Source: Stomorhina lunata
Taxonomy: Eukaryota > Arthropoda > Insecta > Diptera > Rhiniidae
NCBI GenBank assembly: GCA_933228675.1
Contig: OW121743.1
Location: forward strand, 84,964,938-85,028,937
DNA length: 64,000 nucleotides
Reading direction: 5' to 3'
Shown: piece by piece, positions 1 to 12,639 of the stretch
Numbering within the stretch: position 1 is the stretch's first letter
Layout: each line of letters starts with the position of its first letter
Program-made: the position numbers and the translations under genes
The notes under the pieces: generated by a model
Told to the model about the DNA's origin: nothing
The model's input: the letters and a program-made list of their open reading frames with translations, nothing else
Databases searched by the model: none

Positions 1-710
1 ATTTTTATAGAAAAATTTTCAAAAATTTCTTATTTTTATAGGAAAATTTTCAAAAATTTCTTATTTTTATAGGAAATTTTTCAAAAATTTCTTATTTTTA
101 TAGGAAATTTTTCAAAAATTTCTTATTTTTATAGGAAATTTTTCAAAAATTTCTTATTTTTATAGGAAATTTTTCAAAAATTTCTTATTTTTATAGGAAA
201 TTTTTCAAAAATTTTTTATTTTTATAGGAAATTTTTCAAAAATTTCTTATTTTTATAGGAAATTTTTCAAAAATTTCTTATTTTTATAGGAAATTTTTCA
301 AAATTTTCTTATTTTTATAGGAAATTTTTCAAAATTTTCTTATTTTTTTAGGAAATTTTTCAAAATTTTCTTATTTTTATAGGATATTTTTCAAAAATTT
401 CTTATTTTTATAGGAAAATTTTCAAAAATTTCTTATTTTTATAGGAAATTTTTAAAAAATTTCTTATTTTTATAGGAAATTTTCCAAAAATTTCTTATTT
501 TTATAGGAAATTTTCCAAAAATTTCTTATTTTTATAGGAAAATTTTCAAAATTTTCTTATTTTTATAGGATATTTTTGAAAAATTTCTTATTTTTATAGG
601 AAATTTTTCAAAAATTTCTTATTTTTATACGAAATTTGTATAAAATTCCTTTTTTATAGAAAGTTTTTCTAAAATTTAAAATTTTTATAGGAAATTTTTC
701 TATTTTTTTT
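1..710 (+). repeat. 31-bp AT-rich minisatellite array (edge of window)
   Basis: About 22 direct copies of a 31-bp unit containing ATTTTTATAGGAAA followed by a TTTTTCAAAAATTTCTT segment. Most units differ by one or two bases, and the last few (from about 630) decay. The array starts at the window edge, so its true length is unknown. The unit is a relative of the arrays at 2160-3470 and 4245-5800. No coding potential is visible. Confidence 0.95.
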
Positions 711-2159
711 TTAATTGTTTAGTTTTATAGGAAATTTAAAAAAATGTCCTATGCTAATTGTGCCATCGCTCTTATCATTTAAATCGCATAATTTAAAATA
801 TTATTACTATAATTATGTTTTCGTTTTTGCCTTTAAATTATAAAACTGTTTATTAGTAATTTTCTCTTTATTTAAGTTTTCCTTCGACGAAAACTAAAAT
901 CATTATAAGTCTAGCAAAACATTTTCTGCATAAAACAACAAAATTTATATAGAAAACCTTCAAACTCATTCTATGGAAAAATAACATTAACTTAAAATTG
1001 ATCACAAATGATAATAATAACATGAATACGTTGTAAATGTATACGAGGACCCGAAAAATTCTCACACTTGTGTGATACATATAGAAATATACAGTTATAA
1101 CTATTGCATACGTATGAATGTGTAAGCAAGTATGCAATAAATGAAAGCAAAAAATATCCCCAAATGTATGCTGCAGTGTTTGTGTAACGTTCATTCATTC
1201 ATTCATGTGTACGAGTTTTGTGTAAATTGCATGCTTTGCATAATTTTAAATATTGTTGCATACTTTGCAGCAAACATAAATAAAAATTTATTAAACACCA
1301 AAAGGATAAAATGAGCCAGCCAACAGCAACAGAAGAAAGCAGGGCAGAGGATGATGATAACACTTTATGTTTTAGCACGTTTTCAACAGAAACGACAAAT
1401 AAATGCAGCTGTAAAAAAATTACATACTGCACAGTATTACGACAACTAAATGAAAATGTTTCACAACATGAAAGAACACCAGTCAGTCCGTCCATCCATC
1501 CGGCTCTTTATTATTTTTTCAATATTTGCATGTTTTTCTTTCGTTTTGAAAAAAGGATAAACAGAAAAACAAAAATAATGTCAAAAGAAATTTTTTAGTC
1601 AAATATTCATAATAAAAACATTGTATTTATGAATATTACCATGTCATAAATAATGGATTGCAGTGTATTTTTTTTTTCTTCAAAATTTTATATTGAATGT
1701 CATGTTTTTGTAAAGTACATTCAATGTAAAAAGTATTAATTTGTAACCGAAAATTGAGTTGGGGGGTAGAAGGGTAATCAATTTTAAACACAAACAAAAA
1801 CAGATTTTCGTAACAAAAAAGTTAGGACAAAATATTGCAATTTGACACAATCAATGGCACAGATGGTTAAATTTTAGGTGATAAATAAATACAAGGACAA
1901 TACAGGATTTGGAAAAAAAAATAAGGGAATTAAGAAGGAGACTATTGGAATAGACAATTTGTGAAAACTTTGTTATTTTAAGTAGAGAATTACGATTTTT
2001 TTTTAAGAAACTTTATAAAAGAAAACTTTAAATTTTAATGTCAGGAACATTTTTTAAAATTTCAATATTAACAAGATTATTTGCTATTTTAACAGGACAA
2101 TTTTACTATTTTGAGGAAGATTTTCAAAATTTAACTTTTTATAGTTAAACTTTAAAAAT
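711..2159. other. AT-rich unique sequence, no recognised gene
   Basis: This is non-repetitive intergenic or intronic sequence with ATG-poor AT-rich stretches and a somewhat more complex block at about 1000-1560. A 95-codon open frame at 1311-1598 (+) begins MSQPTATEESRAEDDD. The opening is more polar than most chance frames here, but the C-terminus is AT-driven and I recognise no domain. I do not call it as a gene. Confidence 0.6.
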
Positions 2160-3470
2160 TTTACTATTTAAACATTTTCAAAATTTGGAAAATTAAAAAA
2201 TTTTACTATTTTTATAGGAAAGTTTTCAAAATTTTACTATTTTTATAGGAAAATTTTCAAAATTTTACTAGTTTTATAAAAAATTTTTCAAAATTTTACT
2301 ATTTTTATAGGAAAATTTTCAAAATTTTACTATTTTTATAGGAAAATTTTCAAAAGCTTACTATTTTAAAAGGAAAATTTTCTATTTTTATAGGAAAAAT
2401 TTCAAAATTTTACTATTTGTATAGGAAAACTTTCAAAATTTTACTATTTTTATAGGAAAATATTCAAAATTTTACTATTTTTATAGAAAATTTTTTTTTA
2501 AATTTTACTATTTTTTTAGAAAAATTTTTTAAATTTTACTATTTTTATAGGAAAATTTTCAAAATTTTAGTACTTTTAAAGGAAACTTTTCAAAATTTTA
2601 ATATTTTTATAGGAAAATTTTCAAAATTTTACTATTTTTATAGGAAAATTTTCAAAAGCTTACTATTTTAAATTTTACTATTTTTATAGGAAAATTTTCA
2701 AAATTTTAATACTTTTAAAGGAAACTTTTCAAAATTTTAATATTTTTATAGGAAAATTTTTTAAATTTTAATATGTTTATAGGAAAATTTTACTATTTTT
2801 ATAAGAAAATTTTCAAAATCTTACTATTTTTAAAGGAAAATTTTCAAAATCTTACTATTTTTATAGAAAAATTTTCAAAATCTTACTATTTTTAAAGAAA
2901 ATTTTTCAAAATTTTACTGTTTGTATAGGAAGGAAAACTTTCAAAATTTTACTATTTGTATAGGAAAATTTTCAAAATTTTACTATTTTTATAGAAAATT
3001 TTTTTAATTTTACTATTTTTATAGGAAAATTTTCAAAATTTTAATATTTTTATAGGAAAATTTTCAAAATTTTACTATTTTTATAGGTAATTTTTCAAAA
3101 TTTTACTATTTTTATAGGAAATTTTTCAAAATTATACTATTTTTATAGGAAAATTCTCAAAATTTTACTATTTTTATAGGAAAATTTTCAAAATTTTACT
3201 ATTTTTATAGGAAAATTTTCAAAATTTTACTATTTTTATAGGAAAATTTTCAAAATTTTACTATTTTTATAGGAAAATTTTCAAAATTTTACATTTTCAA
3301 AATTTTACTATTTTTATAGGAACGTTTTCAAAATTTTACTATTTTTATAGGAAAACTTTCAAAATTTTACTATTTTTATAGGAAAATTTTCAAAATTTTA
3401 CTATTTTTAGGAGAATTTTGAGAAAAATTTTCAAAATTTTACTATTTTTGTTATAAGAACATTTTCGAAA
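2160..3470 (+). repeat. 31-bp minisatellite array, forward orientation
   Basis: About 40 copies of a 31-bp unit with core ACTATTTTTATAGGAAAATT followed by TTCAAAATTTT. Some units are truncated or carry TTTTAAAGG variants. The same unit occurs reverse-complemented at 4245-5800, with about 770 bp of unrelated sequence between, so the two arrays form a very large imperfect inverted repeat. Confidence 0.95.
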
Positions 3471-4244
3471 TTTGAGTGTTTATAAGAAAAATCTTAGTAT
3501 TTCTAAAATTATTTTTAAAATTTGTACTTCTAGAATAACAATCTGTAAAAGTTCTTAAATCAATAAATTTTGTATTTATGCTATTAAAATTGACAACTGT
3601 ATCACTTTCTTTTTACCTTCTTTTTACGATAATATGAAAATATACACTTTATTTTTGAAACAAAACAGTTACAATAATTCAATATAAAAAAAAAACTTTT
3701 TATTGTTGCTAATCTTATTATCTACATAAACTATTTATTTACGACTCTTTTGTTTGCTTTTAATAACGGCAAAGGGATAGAAATTTTAAATTAAATTTAA
3801 AATTGAAAAGTAAATGGATACGAGTTAGAGAAAAACAAAAACTATAGAAATTCCTTGTTTTGATAATTTGATTCAATATGTTTAAACAATATTCTAAATG
3901 TAGTGTCACCCAGACCAATTGACATGTCTGTCGGACTGTCAGCTAGTTTTGGGGACACTGAAAACGAAATGTTATGTTGTTGGTTCTGAAAATCGATTTG
4001 AAGTTGACACATTTGCAAATTTCAAACTAATCTATGGAAAAAGTGCATGTGTTTGGGTGAACATGCATATGTAATATTTCAATAAATAAATTTGTAGGTA
4101 ATAGAGATACAGATAAATACTAGCACAAAAGATTACTTATTTTCGGCTATATAAACACATTCAAAGAATTATTTTACTGTTTAAAAGAATGAAACATATT
4201 GGGGGCAGGATGAATTGCAATTGTTCAAATTTAGGAAATTAAAA
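3471..4244. other. Spacer between two opposed 31-bp arrays
   Basis: Non-repetitive AT-rich sequence between the forward array (2160-3470) and its reverse-complement counterpart (4245-5800). It includes a slightly GC-richer stretch at about 3905-3960. No open frame or RNA gene is recognised. Confidence 0.6.
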
Positions 4245-5800
4245 AAAATTCTTATAAAAAAAGTAAATTTTTGAAAATATTTTTCTATCAAAATAGTAAA
4301 ATTTTAGAAATTTTTCAAAAAAAAAATAGTAAAATGTTGGACATTTTCCAATAAAAGTAGTAAAATTTTGAAAACTTTCCTGTAAAAAGAATAAAATTTT
4401 AAACGTTTTCTTTAAAAAATAGTAAAATTTTGAAAAATATCCTATAAAAATAGTAAAATTTTGAAAACTTTTAGATGAAAATAGTAAAATTTTGAAAATT
4501 TTAATATTAAAATCATAAAGTTTTGAAAATTTTCAGATAAAAATAGTAAAAATTTTAAAATTTTAATATAAAAATTTTAAAATTTTGAAAATTTTCTAAT
4601 ACAAATAGTAAACTTTTGAAAAACTTTTTATAAAAATAGTAAAATTTTAAAAATTTTTCTATAAAAATAGTAAAATTTTGAAAATTTTCCTAATAAAATT
4701 TTGAAAATTTTCATTTAGAAATAGTAAGATTTTGAAAATTTTCCTATAAAAATTGTAAAATTTTGAAAATGTTCCTACAAAAATAGTAAAAGTGTTACCA
4801 TAAAAATAGTAAAATTTTGAAAATTTTTCTATAAAAATAGTAAAATTAAGAAAATTTTAATAAAAATATAGTAAAATTTTGAATATTTTTCTATAAAAAT
4901 AGTAAAATTTTGAAAATTTTCCTATAAAAATAGTAAAATTTTGAAAATTTTCCTATAAAAAAAGTAAAATTTTGAAAATTTTAATATAAAAAAAGTAAAA
5001 TTTTGAAAATTTCCTATAAAATTAGTAAATTTTTGAAAATTTTCCGATAAAAATAGTAAAATTTTTAAAAGTTTCCTATAAAAATAGTAAAATTTTTAAA
5101 AGTTTCCTATAAAAATAGTAAAATTTTTAAAAGTTTCCTATAAAAATAGTAAAATTTTGAAAATTTTCCTATTAAAATAGTAAAATTTTGAAAATTTTCC
5201 AATAAAAATAGTAAAATTTTGAAAATTTTCCTATAAAAATAGTAAAATTTTGAAAATTTTCCTATAAAAATAGTAAAATTTTGAAAATTTTCCTATAAAA
5301 ATAGTAAAATTTTGAAAATTTTCCTATAAAAATAGTAAAATTTTGAAAATTTTCCTATAAAAATAGTAAAATTTTCCTATAAAAATAGTAAAATTTTGAA
5401 AATTTTCCTATAAAAATAGTAAAATTTTGAAAATTTTCCTATAAAAATAGTAAAATTTTGAAAATTTTCCTATAAAATAGTAAAATTTTGAAAATTTTCC
5501 TATAAAAATAGTAAAATTTTGAAAATTTTCCTATAAAAATAGTAAAATTTTGAAAATTTTCCTATAAAAATAGTAAAATTTTGAAAATTTTCCCATAAAA
5601 ATAGTAAAATTTTGAAAATTTTCCTATAAAAATAGTAAAATTTTGAAAATTTTCCTATAAAAATAGTAAAATTTTGAAAATTTTCCTATAAAAATAGTAA
5701 AATTTTGAAAATTTTCCTATAAAAATGAAATAGTAAAATTTTGAAAATTTTCCTATAAAAATAGTAAAATTTTTAAAATTTTCTTATAAATTTTTTTTTT
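4245..5800 (-). repeat. 31-bp minisatellite array, reverse orientation
   Basis: About 48 copies of the reverse complement of the 2160-3470 unit (CCTATAAAAATAGTAAAATT plus TTGAAAATTTT). Units are more divergent from 4245 to 5040 and nearly identical from about 5210 to 5770. The homogeneous right part suggests recent local expansion. Confidence 0.95.
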
Positions 5801-7600
5801 TTTTACAAAAAAAATTTAATTCAAATTTCAAAAATAAAATTTTATTTCTTGTCCCATTGTACCTATTTAGGTCTAACAGGCCATAAATAATTTTCAAGTA
5901 ATACCTTACAGCAACTAAGCAGTATAATAAAAATAAAACTTTTCCAATTATTTTTATATTTAAATGTTTTATGTGAGTGTATAAATATTTTGTTGTTGCT
6001 GTAAGGATATAAGTTTGTATGTATTTATTTTTGCTCATTTAAATCCATGGTGCTGTTGAAAAAACAAAACCTACAAAAATTCGTATAAAATAAAAATATA
6101 AATACCTAAAGAAATAACAATTTATATGCAATTGCTTTATATTTATTTACATACGTAAACACATACATTCATACATATGAATGTAAATATTTTGATAAGT
6201 GTAAAAGCTTAAACTTTTATAGGTGAGTATGTATGTAAGAAGACATATGTATGCATGTATTGAGTACAGGCATTTCAATTTATTTTCAATTAACTTAAAT
6301 ATTTGTAATATTCACGCATATTTATTCATATTTATATGCATGCGTAAGTGTGTGTGTCTTTATCGATTCCTGTGACTTCATCATATTTTTATATTTACTT
6401 TAAAAATTATGAATTTTGCAAGAGTAGTTTTTCAAGAAAATATAATGTGTAGATTTATTAGGTTTTTATAAACTATTTAGAATTTTTCGAAGCATAAAAA
6501 ATAAGTTATTAATATTTTATTGGAAATTCTTTAAATTTTTATAAATTTATAAGGAGACTTTGAGATACCTCCCAAATGAATTTATTTGAACTCTATTTCA
6601 ACTTCATCAAACAAAAGTACCAAGATTAATGGCCTCCAAAATTTTATTGCTCCCCATATTATTATGTCCTTAATACGTATTTAGATATAAATTCAAAATT
6701 TAACATAAAATTAAATTGTCAACCATATAAGCATTTCGCAAATAAACTTTAGCAACTCTCTTTACAGATTTTGTTCGTTTAATAATGTTTATTTAAGCCT
6801 TTATATTTACTCTTCAACTCTTTTTTCCCTCATTTCCCGTTTAAACATTTTACAACATTTTTATTCCATTATTACTTCCACACACAAACAAACAAAAAAA
6901 AAAAAGAAAAACAAACTTTCCAAAATAAACTCATTTACTTGTTCGTTACAATGATTAAGTTCATTTTATCCATAACAATAAATATTACAATTGTGGCTGG
7001 AAATACCAGCATTAACAAAAAATAAAAAAAGGAAAATAACGAAAACTTCCACCACAGTTTATGGTATTTGAAAAATTTTAAATACCCCAACCAACATAAA
7101 CGGCTGCAGCAGCAGAAACAGCAGCAACAACACTTAAATACCACTTGCAATGCGACATTTCGCATAACAACAAAATGACAATAAATTTTGCAACTTCAGC
7201 ATTAACAGCAACAACAAAAAAAGTTGGAATTCTTGTGTATTTATTTTATTGTAAACATATGCATATACATATACATATGTTTGTATGTGTTTGCAACGAC
7301 CAGAATGTTTTTGTGTAATTTTTTGATGGAATTTAAGGTAACTAGAAATTTATCAATAATAGTAGATTTTTGACCAATTTTTAAAAATGTAAATTTTTTT
7401 GAAAAGTACTTTCAAAAATGCCTAATTTCGAAAATTTTCCTATTTAAAAGTATTTTTGCGAATATCTCAAAATTTTAAAAAAGAGTTTCGAAATCTTTGT
7501 AAATGGTTTTTGTATGTCCTCATCTAGGTCTATAACCCCCACTAGGTCGCTTTCTAAGTTTTTACAAAAATTGCTCATTTTTAACACCGCACTAAAAGGC
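5801..7600. other. AT-rich unique sequence, no recognised gene
   Basis: Simple-sequence-like AT-rich DNA with scattered TATGTATG/CATACATA runs at about 6150-6360 and 7250-7295, typical of dipteran non-coding DNA. The short hydrophobic or Cys-rich frames here are low-complexity and show no family resemblance. Confidence 0.6.
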
Positions 7601-7637
7601 ATTTTTTGACAATCACTGTAACTGTCACAATCACTGA

Positions 7638-8381
7638 ACAAGTAAGAAAGCGCTATAGTCGGTCAAGCCCGACCATACGATACCCTTCATCACTAAGGTC
7701 AAAGGTGTTATTTTTCCTGTATAAAGATATATTTCCTAAATTTTGCCATCATACAAACATTTTCTCAAAACTTATATATTTAACCTCAAATGTGGACCGA
7801 CTATCTCGAAATTTGGCAAATTGGTTACAGTTGTTACAAAAATTATGTATGCAAAAAATAAAATTTTCATTATCTTTAGATTTACGAGCGTTTTAGTGAT
7901 TTTTGTCTCATTTAGTGCGTTTTTAAAAAAGAGTTTGTATGAGAGCTATGATCAAATGTGGACCGATTTTAACGAAATTTGGTACAGTGATTTTAGTTTA
8001 CATAAGCAGTGTTTATTTTAAATTTCATGAAAAAATATAGATATTTGTGGCCAATATATCAATTCCGGGAAGTGGGACCTATGAGAGGTACCTTAAATAA
8101 TGGACCGATTTTGACCAATTTTAATAGCCATGGTCCCGTTATCAAAAAAGTGATCTGTGCCAAATTTCATCAAATTATCTTTAGAATTGCGACCTGTAGT
8201 TTAACTACAAGGTTTACATGGGGGACCAGCCAGCCAGACGGACGGACGGACATCGCAAAATCGACTCAGAAACTGATTCTAAGCCTATTGGTATACTAAA
8301 AGGTGGGTCTAAGACTAATATATCTATGCGTTACATACATCAGCACAAACTTATAATACCCTTTCCACCTAAGGTGGTGAA
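7638..8381 (+). repeat. Dispersed repeat with GTCY-type run, copy A
   Basis: The element begins AACAAGTAAGAAAGCGCTAT and ends near CCACCTAAGGTGGTGAA. It contains a CGGACGGACGG tetranucleotide run at about 8238-8250, followed by an ATCGC..ATCGACTCAGAAA segment. Copy B lies at 43561-44371 in the opposite orientation and matches along its length, except that copy A lacks a block after about 7780. The architecture recalls dipteran mini-me-type elements with proto-microsatellites, but the family name is an inference. Short frames inside are not genes. Confidence 0.85.
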
Positions 8382-8659
8382 TCGTCCTATAAAATTCAGT
8401 ATTAACTGTTTTCGTTTGAGAAAAAGTCAGTTAGTTTGGTTTACCTCCGTGCCCTCAGTATAATGTAATGAAAGGCAAAAGACTTTTCATTCGGATTAGC
8501 TTAAAAAATTTACCAACTTTTGTCAATCTTTTAAAAAAATCAAAATTTAGCAAAAAAAAATTATGATATATTGCTTATAATAAAAAGCATTGCATACCTT
8601 CAGGCTTAAATTTTTAATCAAATTGCAGTCATTAATCCTAACATTAGTTAAAATTACAT

Positions 8660-9700
8660 TATCTTGAGATTTACGAAGTACGTCTACGGATTTCAATAAA
8701 AATTCTTCTTTCTTGGATCAACTAATAGGCATGTGACGAATTTCACTAAATTTTATTGAGAAGTTCGCCTTGTCCATTAAGAATTAAATTACATGAAAAA
8801 ATAGGGGTCCCAGGCAGGTACCCCAAGAAGTCAACGGATTTCAACCAAAATTTGTAGAACTATTTCTTCGATCAAAAAATAAAAGTGTGACGAATCTTAT
8901 CAAATTATATTGAAATTTGCGGGTTATATATAGAGAAGAAAAATAAGTAAACAAATGGGGTTCCAAGGGAGGTACCCCAAGGAGTCATAAGATTTCAACC
9001 AAAGTTAGTAGGGCTCTTTTTGGAACAAAAAAAAAAAATAGAAGTGTGCTAAATTTGATCAAATTCTGTTGAAAATTGCGGTTTTTACATTGAGGTGAAA
9101 AAATAAGTGAAAAATGGGGGTCCAAAGGAGGCACCCTAAGGAGTTGACGGATTTCAACCAAAATTAGTACAGCTTTTTTTTGGATCCAAAAATAAAAGTG
9201 TGCTAAATTTTATCAAATTCAATTGCAAATTGCGGGTTATACATCGAGAAGGAAAATAAGTGAAAAAATTGGGGTCCAAGGGAGGTACCCCAAGGAGTAG
9301 ACGGATTTCAACCAAAACTATAAGAGCTCATTTTTGGATTAAAAAATAGAAGTGGATCAAATTTTATCAAATACTATTGAAAATAGCGTTTTATACATTG
9401 AGAATAAAAATAAGTGAAAAAATGGGATTTCAAGGGAGGCAACCCAAGGAGTTGACGGATTTCAACCAAAACTAGTAGAGCTCTTTTTTGGGTCAAATAA
9501 TACAGTTGTGTCGATTTTCATTAAATTCTGGTGAAAATTGCGGGTTACACATTGAGAAGAAAAATAAGTGAAAAAATGGGGGTTCAAGGGAGGTACCCGA
9601 AGGAGTAGACGGATTTTAAAGTTTTTTTGATTTTTTCTTATCTAGATAAAACTAAATAAGTGTGCCAAATTTCATAGTTGTAGGATCACTCCTTCTATGT
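8660..9700 (+). repeat. ~154-bp tandem repeat, about six units
   Basis: Units are marked by GGGGTCC..GGAGGTACCCCAAGGAGT at about 8804, 8957, 9116, 9271, 9424 and 9578. Each is followed by GACGGATTTCAACCAAAA, then an AATAGAAGTGTGCTAAATTT segment and GAAAATTGCGGGTTATACAT. The spacing is about 153-158 bp. Units differ at perhaps 10-20 percent of positions, so the array is old. It lies just upstream of the DD37E remnant at 9881. Confidence 0.9.
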
Positions 9701-9744
9701 TTTGCAATTAGATGTATAAAGAAATATCGCTGTGCACCGTGTCA

Positions 9745-9802
9745 TCCTTAAAGTATGCTACACAAATATTTCTGAAATATCTTTTTCGACATTTAACGAG
9801 TT
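9745..9802 (-). repeat. Terminal fragment of the GCATTCGATATCG ITR element
   Basis: Contains CCTTAAAGTATGCTACACAA followed by an ATTTCTGAAATATCTT segment. This is the reverse complement of the left terminus seen at 16861-16935 and 52111-52182. Only the end is present. Confidence 0.6.
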
Positions 9803-10589
9803 CGGATAAATTAGATTATGTCAGACACTAGTGGAATTTTGTATACTTCAGTTCGGATAGTAAATAGTTGTAGACCTATATAAGAGTGTTCTGAATACAA
9901 TAAGTATTTTTTTATTTTAATCAAAATGGTCTGAGAAAAAAGGACGGGAAAATGTAATGAAAGCTTTTCAAAAAAATTCGTCATAAACTTAAAAAAAAAA
10001 AAATTTTAAGTTTACCCTGGAACTCTTTCAAATGCCACTAAACGGTATAAGGTAGACCTGAGCATTGAAAGAAAACCTGGATCAGGAAGTAGAAAGAGTC
10101 CAAGGAATATTAGTATCTTTCGTAGAGTGAATAATACTTCAATCAGAAAAGCATAGTTTTTTGGGCTGAAAACATGCAAAGTTCAGAAAGCTTCAGGTCG
10201 GAATTCGGCAAAGACCTTAGAAACAAAAAAAAAAAAAACGAGCGAAAAAATTGGAGACAGGCTTTATAAAAATACACCTGTTTTGTGATAAAAGACGAAA
10301 CATATGTTCTGGCAGACTTTTATCAACTTCCCGGCAAAGGTTCTTATGTTGCTTATGATGGACGAGTTCCGGAAAAAAACACAAATACAATTTTCAAAGA
10401 AATTTGCGTGATAAGCTATTTTCTGCCAATCATGTGTGGCATCATGCACGATAAATACCGAAATTTATATAACGACAAAAACGACTTTTACCATTTTCGA
10501 GACAGCACCGAGTACCTACACTTGAGTGGTATTCAAACAATGTAATTTTGTACCACTGTCCAGAATTTCGGCCTGTGAAATGGTACTGT

Positions 10590-10898
10590 ATATATATATA
10601 ATATATAAATCCCCGACAACATTCCAATTGGAACAAGGGATACTTCTCTCAGACAATGAGCTGTATCCGATTCTATTTTTAGACTCATTGAAAGGGACCT
10701 ATGTTTTTACTTCGGCTCCGAGCGGCAAATGCATTAGTTAGAAAAGTTTTACATAGCCTAATACTCGATACCAGTGGCTAGTTGAGTTATGAGGTGAACC
10801 TCATAACCTCAAATTTATTTTTTTCAAGTGGGTCTGGCCGGGGATAGAACCTCTGGTATGCTAGAATGATGAATAACCTGCTATACCACGGCGGTTTA
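10590..10898 (-). mobile_element. tRNA-derived SINE nested in the DD37E remnant
   Basis: A ~309-bp insertion is flanked by near-identical target duplications, TGAAATGGTACTGT (10576-10589) and TGAAAGGTACTGT (10899-10911), both matching the host transposase sequence. Read on the minus strand it starts with an A-box-like TGGTATAGCAGG (10888-10877) and a B-box GGTTCTATCCC (10851-10841), with 25 bp between them, as expected for a tRNA-derived RNA polymerase III promoter. A unique body follows, and the element ends in a TA-rich tail (about 10606-10590). The family is not identified. Confidence 0.85.
10841..10888 (-). promoter_or_regulatory. Predicted internal Pol III promoter (A and B boxes) of the SINE
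   Basis: The B box GGTTCTATCCC matches the GGTTCNANNCC consensus, and the A box TGGTATAGCAGG resembles TRGCNNAGYNGG. Order, strand and spacing fit a tRNA-type promoter reading toward 10590. Activity is not established. Confidence 0.7.
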
Positions 10899-11150
10899 TG
10901 AAAGGTACTGTGTTCTTGTAAAAAATGTATTAAAGAACACAGGAAAGGCGTTCTAGAACATGTCAGATTTAAAGCGTAGGTTGAGCACCTCCTCTGAAAA
11001 GGTGGCAGAAGCAAATGTTAAATCTTTAATGGAAGGACTTCTAAAAAAGTCGATAACATTATATTTTCATATTTTTAATAGTTTTTATATTGCACAGTTT
11101 GGGTTTTATATAACTTAATGCGACTACAAATTTCATTCGGAACACTCTTT

Positions 11151-12639
11151 ATATCATAGTTCGTTAAATAACCGTATAATATCAATCAGTTTAAAGGATC
11201 TCTGTCAGGCGTTTCAATAACTTTGACTTACTGGGTAAGTACTCACATGCATCAGTAAATGGTTTCCTTAGCAATGTTACAATATTTTTGGTCGATTATG
11301 ATGATGACGTTGCTGGCAGAGATGACTAAGGATTTGTGGTCTGGTATGTGGTAAAAATTTCAGTATTTTTTTTGCCATATACATTACATATTAAAGTTTT
11401 TACTTGTCTATAAAACGTGTTTGTTGCATCCCTTTTATTTACCAATAAACATAAACGATTGACATTGTTAAGGACATACATATACAATAACAAAACACAT
11501 GAACTCTGTAAAAACATGCATAAACTTACATATAAAACACATACTATATGTATGTGTATGTAAGTAAGTCTGAGAGTATGTCCCTTTATAAGCTTATGTA
11601 TATGTAAGCATTAAAAAGTTCACGTCCTTTGTCTCTTTTAACTCAGATAAATGCATTAAGTACAAAAAAACCCCAACCTCCACATCCGCATAAATAAAAT
11701 AAAACAATCCATAAAATTTTAAAGTTACATCAAAAATATAAAAAAAAAACTCTTCCTATAATCCAATGATGACAAAAATATTCAATATTATTTAATGTTC
11801 GAACAATATGAAAAGATTTGCGAATTGGGAAAAAAACAAGAAAAAGAATTGTAATAAAATACAAAAAGGTCAATTTAATTTTCATTTTGGAGGGGATTAA
11901 ATTCGAAAACATAAATAAAACTGAAAACAAAAATAAGTTTCAAAAATAAATTGTGAATTTTTAAATAAATTTCATTTAAGTGGATTTAAAATGAGTTACT
12001 GTGTGGGTTAAGGATTTTCATAGTTTGTCAGCGGGATCTGTTCGATGGTGTGAAAAAATGATGATGATATTATTTTAATAAAGTAAAGTAATGAAGTAAT
12101 GTTTTACGAAAAAATTAAACCAAATATTGTTTTTGATGTAAAGCGGTGTTAAGTTGTTAAGTCAATAAATAATTAAAAAAAAAAAAATATTCATACAGGA
12201 TTAGTTGTTTGGGGTTAATATGCTATAATCATGTTGTAAAATGGAATTAAAGGATAATTTACATCAAAAAAACAAAAATTTACGTTTAGAAAGTGAAATT
12301 TTCTTCAAAGAAGAATAATTTAGACTTATGTTAAAATAATTGTTAAACCATATTTTTTCAAAAAATCTTTTTGAAAAATAAACCTCTGTTCAATTTAATT
12401 TTTTGTACCTTTTTTATAGCTCTTTTGCCTGCAGACGCAACAACACAAGTGCAGGAAATAAAGGACAAATAAAACTAAAAAATGTTATGTGTTTAATTTT
12501 GTTTAAACTATAAACATCGCTTTATTTTTATATTTTGCAAAAACGCTATAATTCGTATTTATTCTGTAGATATAATACATGGTTTTTGATTTGTTTAGAA
12601 TAAGGGATGCTCCTTCTGATGACGATTTCATGACCAACC
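11151..12639. other. AT-rich unique sequence, no recognised gene
   Basis: Non-repetitive AT-rich DNA. At 12555-12640 there is a degraded stretch resembling the flank and 5' half of the hammerhead-like motif region at 17390-17485 (see the separate entry at 12612). Nothing else is recognised. Confidence 0.6.

Larger units (their letters stand above)
10060..11062 (+). pseudogene. DD37E-type transposase pseudogene, SINE-disrupted
   Basis: This is a relic of a Tc1/mariner transposase, an enzyme that would cut and paste the element at TA sites. Visible pieces in order are SIERKPGSGSRKSP (linker after the N-terminal helix-turn-helix region, about 10064-10105), KDETYVLADFYQLPGK with the first catalytic Asp (about 10288-10335), an E-F-R-P-V stretch corresponding to the region of the last catalytic acid (about 10562-10580), and MSDLKRRLSTSSEKVAEANVKSLMEG (about 10960-11040). 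The pieces lie in different frames. The reading frame is cut within the catalytic region by a SINE insertion and the central catalytic Asp region is not recognisable. The identification rests on matching the copy at 31302-32290. It is certainly non-functional. Confidence 0.85.
9881..11150 (+). mobile_element. Degenerate DD37E-type Tc1/mariner element
   Basis: The ends are inverted repeats: AAGAGTGTTCTGAATAC at the left and its counterpart TTCGGAACACTCTT at the right, with TA-rich flanks. They match the ends of the better copy at 31171-32445. Inside are recognisable transposase fragments and a nested SINE at 10590-10898. Removing the SINE leaves about 960 bp against 1275 bp in the other copy, so internal deletions have occurred as well. 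Confidence 0.85.

Noticed and set aside
1311..1598. Short protein-coding gene beginning MSQPTATEESRAEDDD
   Set aside because: The N-terminus is plausible, but the rest is AT-driven, there is an overlapping antisense frame and no recognisable domain.
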